A stretch of DNA of 64,000 nt from Eurosta solidaginis (lineage: Eukaryota; Arthropoda; Insecta; Diptera; Tephritidae). Both the position numbers and the translations under genes were made by a program. Of the stretch, positions 57,318 through 64,000 are shown piece by piece. Every line of letters starts with the position of its first letter. The first letter of the stretch is position 1. The DNA lies in the NCBI RefSeq assembly GCF_040869045.1, contig NW_027136914.1, positions 372,001 to 436,000 on the forward strand, given 5' to 3'. Below the pieces are notes generated by a model. It saw only the letters and a list, made by a program, of their open reading frames with translations. It had not been told where the DNA came from and searched no databases.

Positions 57318-57676
57318 AAATAAATAAATGTAAGGCGCCATAACCTCTGAAGAGATTTTAGGCCGAGATTCTCCTCCAATTTGCCTCGTACTCCTTTTTA
57401 ATTTTTCCTACAAATTGCCGGGACGGGGCCTACTTGTTTTACGCCGACTCCGAGCGGCATCTGTGGGGCAGATGATTTTTCACTGAAAGCTTTTCATGGC
57501 AGAAATACACTCGGAGTGCTTGCCAAATACTGCCGAGGGGCGACCCCGCTTAGAAAAATTTTCTTCTAATTGAAAAACCTAATTTCTAAAATTTTGATAT
57601 TGCTTTGCACGGGGTGTGAATCCAGGGCATTCGGTGTAGTAGGAGGAGCGGAGCACGCTACCATCCACCACGGTGG
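57318..57676 (-). mobile_element. SINE with 12-bp target duplication, minus strand
   Basis: Third full-length copy of the tRNA-derived SINE. The short A-rich tail (aaataaataaatg) is at the left, the head tggtgg...gtagcgtgctcc (reversed, with a small duplication of ggagc) at the right. The target duplication cagctaaaaatg is identical at 57306-57317 and 57677-57688. The B box region reads ggggtgtgaatcc on the plus strand (57611-57623), close to consensus. Confidence 0.93.
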
Positions 57677-57729
57677 CAGCTAAAAATGGCATAGTGATAA
57701 AATAAAATATGACAATTTTTTTCGAAATT

Positions 57730-58250
57730 ATCTCCAAATAATCCCGCAATGACCACCAAATAAACGCGGGGGTATAGCGAAGAACCCCCCAAATAAGCTC
57801 CTAACTACACCGAAGTGATCTCCAAATGAGCCCCGGACGATCCCGAGAAACGCCCCTAAATTATCTTGGAATGTCCCCCAAACGATCACTAAGTGACCCC
57901 CAAATTACCCTGGGAGGACCACTAAAAACTCCCCCAAGATCCTCTTGAAATACCTCACAAATGAGGTTCCCAAAATCATCCTTAAACAACCCTAAAACGA
58001 CTGCGAAGTAATCTCAAATGACCCCGGGAATATCATAAGGCGTTCAGAAAATCATCAAGAAATGGCTTGGACGAGCCCGGTACCACCCAAATTAACCCCG
58101 GGAAGACTCCAATACAGTTTCCTAAATCATCCCTCGAGGTTCCTAAAATGACCTCGAAAGGTTCCCGAAGTGACACCTGGAAGACGCCGAGGGAGTTCCC
58201 GAAACCATCTCGAAATTATCCCCAGATTACCCCGGGAAGACCCTTGCTTA
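57730..58250. repeat. Degenerate CCCC-rich minisatellite
   Basis: Built of roughly 15-20 bp phrases of the type gaccccgaaatgatccc/ccccaaattaccc, heavily diverged (examples: gtgacccccaaattaccctg at 57892, attaccccgggaagaccc at 58226). It is far more GC-rich than its surroundings. The open frame at 58067-58342 is read through the repeat and is not a gene. Confidence 0.8.
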
Positions 58251-58339
58251 AAGTAAGATCGAGTGGGAAGAGAATCGCACAGTCGGTTACGCATGGAGAC
58301 CCATCTCCACACCGTACACATTACTGCATATGGACTTTA

Positions 58340-58930
58340 TAAACGTGCATATCTCTAACTACACTATCACATAGTGTGGCGACGTCACGCCACAAATCAA
58401 TTTTACTTCCGACTATAGATGTTTCATATCAAAAAGAGATCGGTAATCGTCACTCAAAGTTTCACGTTTCTTGTGTCTTCATGAGATAGCTAGGACCATG
58501 AGTCACTTATCTGAGTATTATATGACATAGACGTAAGTATGAAATTTGAAGCTTCCAGCAGTTAAAATGGGGCAGAAATTACGAAAAGCTTCTAATCTAA
58601 ATAATCGGTAGTACGGGATATATGATATATATACGAGCGATCTCTACGATTTCTTCAGAGAAGAAAATATGGCATATGCGAAGCCTTTGTTGAAACTTGA
58701 AACTTCTTTCTAATAAATTGAAGAAGATATGACAAAAACCTCTTTTCGATTTGCTTATTGGGAGATATATGATATAGTACTTCGGTACAATCGGGTCCGA
58801 TAAATGTCTAACCTGACATCAAAAAAACCAGCTCACCAAATTTCATCAAGATATCTCAAAAATTTATTGACTAGTTTGCGTTCAAACAGATAATCGGAAG
58901 AGTTATTGGTGAGTCAATCTTTTCCCCTTT
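58340..58930 (+). repeat. Possible diverged dispersed repeat
   Basis: Phrases such as gagatatatgatatagtact, accaaatttcatcaagatat and ctagtttgcgttcaaacaga resemble untranslated parts of fly repeats in which 'aaatttcatcaagatatctc' recurs. No ends, coding region or second copy could be defined within the window. Confidence 0.35.
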
Positions 58931-60125
58931 AAGGTCTTTCGAGATTTGTGGCAAACTTCCTTTACCATTTCATATTCATGAAAGTTATGAATATGTTTCC
59001 GTATTGTCGAAATAAACAATTTAGTGACATAGAGAATGATTTACTCAAAATTACACTACCTCACTTACACCTAATATTGCTATGAATTCTATTGGATAAG
59101 CCCTCACAATCCTTCGAAAAGCCTTAATTGCAATTAAATAACTTATTACATTTATAACATTCCTTTTGCAACATTTCAACATCAACCAGCTTTCCGTTTC
59201 CTGTTTCCTGTACATTTTATTATTTCTCACCTAATCCCCTCAGGCTTATTTATTTATTTGTAATGAAAAATTAGCAGCTTTTCTCAGACTATAATAAACT
59301 GAAGCTGTGATACGACAGTTCGTCGCTGTGCTTGACAAAAGTTCGCTTAATTTTCCTGCAAAAATGTGCCCAAAAGGATAAATAGTGGAAAAGGTACACT
59401 TTGTTATTAGAATGGGACACTAGTAACAAAAGCAAACAGTGATAACTAGGGGCAACAATGAATGTAGAAACCAACGAAGTGAAAACGTAGTCTCAGGGCT
59501 AATTTTGTAAAAGATGAAGACATAAAATAAGAACCGAAAGTGTTGGGAAATGCTGTAGTTTGTACTTCATAGAATTACACTGAGTCGAAGAGAACTGGGA
59601 AGGATCTCTTTATAACACTCGGGATCATAAGAGTTTTCAGGAAAGATCAATTCACTTTCATTGCTGTTTAGGAGCATTTTTTTGAATAGAAGAGCTATAC
59701 AGCGATACTAAAGAAGATCTAATGATGTGCGAGCTCTATCCAGTCATGAACATAACGAGCTTCGGCAGACCTGTAAAATTTTCCTTTAAATTTTTTAAAT
59801 TTTTTGCATTTTATATATAATTTTAATGATTAGATTTGATGTTAACTTAAATTTATCCGAATGACTTTGCAATTTGTTATCATTATTATTATTATAGATA
59901 CTCGATGCAATGCCACTTTTATTTAGATCTTTTGTGCTTGAACTTTCAGTATTCTACTTTTTTAATTTATTTATGTTCATCTGCAGGCTTTTTACTCCAG
60001 GTGATACATAAGGATTACGAGTTACGCAACCTCTGTCTCTGCCTTTCTAGAGCGACATATGTATTTGTCTATCCAAAATGTTTACTTACTAAATCAGATG
60101 ATATGATAGACTAAAGATTCCCAGC
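58931..60125. other. No recognisable gene
   Basis: AT-rich; an (ATT)-type short run near 59883-59897. The frame at 59905-60114 has no domain. Confidence 0.4.
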
Positions 60126-61080
60126 CTTCCTTGAAATATCTAGGAGTAAACATTGACTCAACTAACTTTTAAGGAGCATTTAAGGGAGGTAGCGGAGAAA
60201 GTTTCGAGAGTTAGTGGAGCCCTAAAGCGAATAATACCTAACTTCGGCGGCCCAGGCGAATCTACCTGTCAGCTTTTATTCAACGTAACCAGCTCTATAA
60301 TATTATATGCAGCACCAGTATGGCACGGATCTAAAATGGTCCACAAAAAATATATACTAGCAGCCTACCGCATTACTGCTATACGAATAACATTTGCTTA
60401 TAGGACGGTGTCCAACGACGCGATCCATGTTTTATTCAGGAAAATCCCAGTAGATCTACTGGCAGGTGAAATAGCCGATTTGTATGGTATTTTAGTCAGC
60501 CGAACATCTCAAGATGACAAGAAAAGCGCAACGTCACGAAAAATAGTTAGGTGGCAAGAACAGTGCGATGAATCGACAAAAGGGCGTTGAACATTCATGC
60601 TAGTTAGTGGAATATAGAGGAATGCTATGAACAAAAACACAACGAACTAAATTACCTTCTCACATAGATAATGAGCGGGCACGGCGGCTTCAAAAAATAT
60701 CTATATAAGCGTGGGATAGAGGAGGATCCTTTCTGTCCACACTGTCCCTCTGAATTGGAAAGCGCAGAACATGTAATGTTTCACTGCCCTCTTTTTCACG
60801 GCGAAAGACTCTCTGTACACAAAGTTTTTGGAGAGGAGCCTTCCATTAGGAATTTAGTTCTCCGAATATGCGGACAAATATATTGTTGAACTTCTGATGA
60901 CCTTTATAGTTATGACGAAATTGATGCGTGCTGAAAGGGAGCGCAGAGAAATGCGCATACGAAGTAATGACGACTAAATCGCCTTTTCCCCCGTTACGTT
61001 ATGCCTAACGGCGGTCCCACGGGGTGCGGACATATGAACAGGATTAGCCTGGTTTCATTGGGCCAATTGAGGGTAGTGCT
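60126..61080 (+). pseudogene. R1-like LINE, RT C-terminal part and 3' UTR
   Basis: Frame 60153-60590 contains SGALKRIIPNFGGP, then SSIILYAAPVWHGS (thumb) and AAYRITAIRITFAYRTVSND with IPVDLLAGEI, followed by VRWQEQCDESTKGR. Frame 60671-60889 continues with SGHGGFKKYLYKRGIEEDPF, then CPHCPSELESAEHVMFHCPL, a CCHC-type finger at the end of R1-clade ORF2 proteins. A degraded tail (AERERREMRIRS-like) and a 3' untranslated region reach about 61080. The palm with YADD is absent (5' truncation at about 60126), and a short frame break separates the two frames. Related R1-like sequence lies at 50.1 kb. Confidence 0.88.
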
Positions 61081-61129
61081 CTACCTCAATGTCCAATAAA
61101 AAAACAAGAGTACCCAGTCAGAGTTCGGT

Positions 61130-61945
61130 GGTCCCATTATATTAATGAGTTTGGCTGATATGCACATTGCTTTGAGTATACACAATTTGACCTGCTTTTG
61201 CCCTTGGCAGTCAATTCCGTGTTTTATGTATAGTTTTGATCCCCAGTTACTAATGGTTTTCCTAGTTTGCATGGAGCAGCATCTCATTTGTAACGATTTC
61301 TTAGTGCGGCCTATAAATAATAGCTCCTGCTTTTAAGGAAGCGTAAGTGATTATTGTCTTCAAAACAGTATTATTTGCCCAGAATAACACTTTCAGAGAC
61401 AGCCCACATGTTTTTCCAAAGTGTCCAGTGCAGGTGGTGCTTTGTTCAATATAGCATCTAGATGAGCATTCCACGAGAGGGTTATGTCCAGTGTAGTCCC
61501 TTGGTATTTTGCTGACAATGAAAATCTGATTTTAGTGCCACTTAAGGATGGTTCTGGCATGGATAGTTTCCTTCTTCTGGTAAAAAGAATTAGGACAATT
61601 GAGGATTGATAAACAAACCTTCGGTATCACATTCATTTTCTATGATGCGCAGGGTTTGTTCAATATTGTTTCCTCGTACATGCCTATTATGCAGATTACT
61701 AAGCCATCCGAATATATTTGTGTATTAAATTTATTAGATTAAGGTAACTGAAGGGGGTAATCAATGTCTAATAAGGGTCCATAAAAGAGAATAGTGTGAA
61801 CCCCCTTAAGTGCATCCCCTGTTTGCCTAAATTTACTCGGTTTTCCTTCCCAACTCCAGTCACAGCAGCGAATGATCATTGAGCTTTTATCATTGCCAAT
61901 CATAGCTGTTCCCCAGCTTGATGGTTCTAAGGTTTTTAGCATCAA
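61130..61945 (-). pseudogene. RT fragment of another LINE, minus strand
   Basis: Read from 61945 downwards: a GDALKGVHTILFYGPLL-like block (about 61745-61860) at the position of GCPQGGVLSPLLW; then YSDGLVICI (about 61700-61725), a mutated YADDLVI; then NECDTEGLSINPQ (about 61605-61650); GTKIRFSLSAKYQGTTLDIT (about 61485-61545); SWNAHLDAILNKA (about 61440-61480); and a thumb block to about 61130. The order is that of RNase H-type LINEs. PQGG and YADD are both damaged. No RNase H is visible; the fragment stops at R1-like LINE sequence. Its subfamily is undetermined. Confidence 0.7.
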
Positions 61946-62064
61946 ATTATAATTCTTACTAAAGATTCATCGAGCAACTCTTAGATCCATCAAAGCTCAG
62001 TGATACAAATTTAGCAACGCAAACGCACCCACACGTTGACATGCTTGACAACCACAATATGTCT

Positions 62065-63200
62065 GTTTTTATACTCAGTGTGCTTTGCACACAGATTATA
62101 TTAACTTTGATAGGATAACGGTTGGTTGTACAGGTATAAAGATATCGAGATAGATATAGACTTCCATATATCAAAATCATCAGTATCGAAAAAAATGTTG
62201 ATTGAGCCATATCCGTCCGTCCATCTGTCCGTCTGTCCGTTAGCACGATACGTTGAGTAAATATTGAGATATCTTCACCAACTATGGTACACGAGCTTAT
62301 CTGGACCCAGAATAGATTGGTATTGAAAATGATCGAAATCGGATGATAACGACGCCCACTTTTTATATATATAACATTTTGGAAAACACAAAAACCTGAT
62401 TATTTAGTAAATAATACGCATAGAATGTTGAAATTTAACGTGTGGACTGATATTGAGACTCTAGATAAAAATTTGAAAGAAACATTTAAAATGGGCGTGG
62501 CACCACCCACTTGTGATAAAATCAATTTCACAAATATTTTTAATCATACATCGAAAATCGTTAAACCTCTCATAATGAAATTCGGCAGAGAAGTTGCCTT
62601 TACTATAGGGAATGCTTTAAAGAAAAATTTACCAAATCGGTTAAGGACCACACCCCACTCCTTCATTGACGAATAAGATAAGCTATATCTTTGCAAAAAA
62701 GAGCTTTATATCCATGGTATTTCATTTCCCAAGTGGATTTATAACAATAAATAGGAAAAACTTAAAATTTTAAAAAATGGGCATGAAACCTTTTATGACT
62801 AAGCAATTTTTTATGTTTCGGGAGCCATAATAACTTGAAGCAAAATTAACAGTGCGTAATGAAATTGTGTACGCATATTTTTCTTGTGGCAGAAAATATT
62901 TTTAGTAAAACTGGACGGGATCGGTTAAAGACCACGAAAACTTAGATATCAAATAAATTTAAAAAGGTCGTAGATTAGAATAATACGCTATAACTTATTA
63001 TATAAAACTATAGTTTTTTATCAATGATATTTCACTTATCAAGTTTTGTTGTAAGATGAAATGGGGAGAAATTTTTTTTAAACGGGCGGTGCCAGGTGTT
63101 ATGTAGAAAAGTAATTTATCTGAAATGAAATGCACAATTGAAGCTCACGCTGAGTATATAATGTTCGGTTATACCAGAACTTATATACCTTTACTTGTTA
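62065..63200 (+). repeat. Long non-coding dispersed repeat, copy 3
   Basis: Collinear with 18465-19852: starts ttatactcagtgtgctttgc and ends ttcggttataccagaactta then tatacctttacttgtt. It keeps modules lost from copy 1 (aaatgggcgtggcaccaccc at 62488) and lacks others (the ttatataca...gggtcgtgg segment). The frame at 62425-62676 is read through it. A stem gtgtgc-ttt-gcacac lies at the start of both copies. No coding potential. Confidence 0.88.
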
Positions 63201-63945
63201 TAATTGATATTCAGTAGAGCAACTGTAAGATACACAAGCACAACGCTGGCTGAGAATTTCTAAAAGTAGCAAATTTTAGAAAATATTTACAAAATTTCGT
63301 CAAGCGTATCTTAAGTGCCCCCACGTTATTATAATTATGTGTGTGAGTTACACACACGTGTGTACATGGATGTGTGTATGTATTGACATAATCATGTGAC
63401 TAATACTTATATCCAGTTGCGTCGTAACAATGCTAAGCAGCAACGCGAACAACAATTGTTGGTCTGAACTACGCTTTGGGCTGACTTATCTCATAACATG
63501 CTTCTTCTCCCCATTTGCATTTAGTTACGATTTCATTAGAAACATTTATTCCTAAACAGTGGCAGCAGTCACCTGGTTTTTAGTTGTTTACTGTCAACCT
63601 TCGGTGGCTCGTAATCAAATTTTGTTTGGTTTGTAAATCATTTTGTCTTTACTTTCCTTTAGGGTGCAATTTAGTTTTGATTTGATGATACCTTACGTTG
63701 ATATGAAATCTTAAGCTCTTGTGCGTGTGAGCAAGCGAGTTTCTATGTGTGGTTTTAGTTAACAAATACATATTACTTTTACCAATGTATGCATGCTTTT
63801 CCATGGACTGATTTCTTAGGAGTATTAGTTGAAAGAAATTTGATAAAAACAAAAAAAAAAAAAACACATGCATGCAAATGAGAAACAAATATTTCACGCA
63901 TATCACTAGTGATTGTGTTTTAACTATTTTAGTTGTGTATTAGAG
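63201..63945. other. No recognisable gene
   Basis: TG/CA-rich patch at about 63340-63375; a poly(A) run at 63852-63863. The minus-strand frame 63649-63906 has no domain. Confidence 0.4.
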
Positions 63946-63949
63946 ATAA

Positions 63950-64000
63950 AACAGGTAAGGTAGTCTAAGTTCGGGTGAAATCGAACATTACATACCCAGA
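63950..64000 (-). repeat. End of a fourth long dispersed repeat, cut by the window edge
   Basis: acaggtaaggtagtctaagt followed by tcgggtgaaatcgaacattac is the reverse complement of the repeat end (gtaatgttcggttacacccg, aacttagccttacttgt) seen at 33190-33236, 19810-19850 and 63155-63198. So a copy in the opposite orientation starts here and continues beyond the window. Confidence 0.85.

Noticed and set aside
57720..58340. A CRISPR-like array of direct repeats
   Set aside because: Units are degenerate, lack unique spacers and fixed repeat length, and the context is a eukaryotic transposon-rich region.

Overview
The window looks like intergenic or heterochromatin-like DNA from a higher dipteran, most likely a tephritid fruit fly. 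It is AT-rich, there is no convincing host gene, and nearly every recognisable protein match is to an insect transposable element: CR1-, Jockey-, R1- and RNase H-type LINEs, piggyBac, hAT, Helitron, a Transib-like transposase and a tRNA-derived SINE. The taxon is an inference from remembered repeat families; no search was run. I saw no tRNA, rRNA, CRISPR array or bacterial-type operon.

Layout. 0-8 kb: decayed LINE A, an AT-rich tandem/duplicated repeat (3.1-3.96 kb), CT-rich low-complexity DNA (4.55-5.3 kb) and an RNase H-bearing LINE C. 8-16 kb: a Jockey-like reverse transcriptase (RT) tail, then stacked LINE A, LINE B and RNase H LINE D fragments, one split by a ~245 bp insertion. 16-23 kb: CT-rich DNA, a SINE fragment, a 1.4 kb non-coding dispersed repeat and long stretches with nothing recognisable. 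23-30 kb: the best-preserved element, an almost full-length CR1-like LINE (intact ORF1 with a PHD-type zinc finger; ORF2 with two stops and one frameshift), which appears to sit inside an older LINE A. 30-36.4 kb: a ~2.5 kb dispersed repeat carrying a 9-unit 130-bp array and split by a SINE with a 13-bp target duplication, a piggyBac transposase fragment and a ~155-bp dimeric array. 36.8-41.8 kb: three inverted-repeat DNA elements (a foldback, a hAT-like element and a hAT MITE nested inside it with a perfect 8-bp target duplication) and a Transib-like transposase fragment. 41.9-47.2 kb: head-to-head and nested LINEs. 47.4-49.1 kb: a complete non-autonomous Helitron with an internal 128-bp array. 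49.7-58.3 kb: two SINEs, an R1-like RT fragment, a hAT-like element with CGG-rich ends, an AT-rich repeat and a CCCC-rich minisatellite. 58-64 kb: R1-like and minus-strand RT tails, a second copy of the 18 kb repeat, and the end of another dispersed repeat running off the right edge.

The elements do not form a pathway. Their relations are stratigraphic: younger insertions with clear target duplications (SINEs, hAT MITE, Helitron, CR1-like LINE) lie in older, frameshifted LINEs. Labels LINE A to D are working names: A, the RT family with a YADDIDI-type box and a terminal RWK/NWR region; B, RNase H LINE ending in ggccagttcaacctaacc; C, RNase H LINE with a TAA-rich tail; D, RNase H LINE at 14-15.6 kb.
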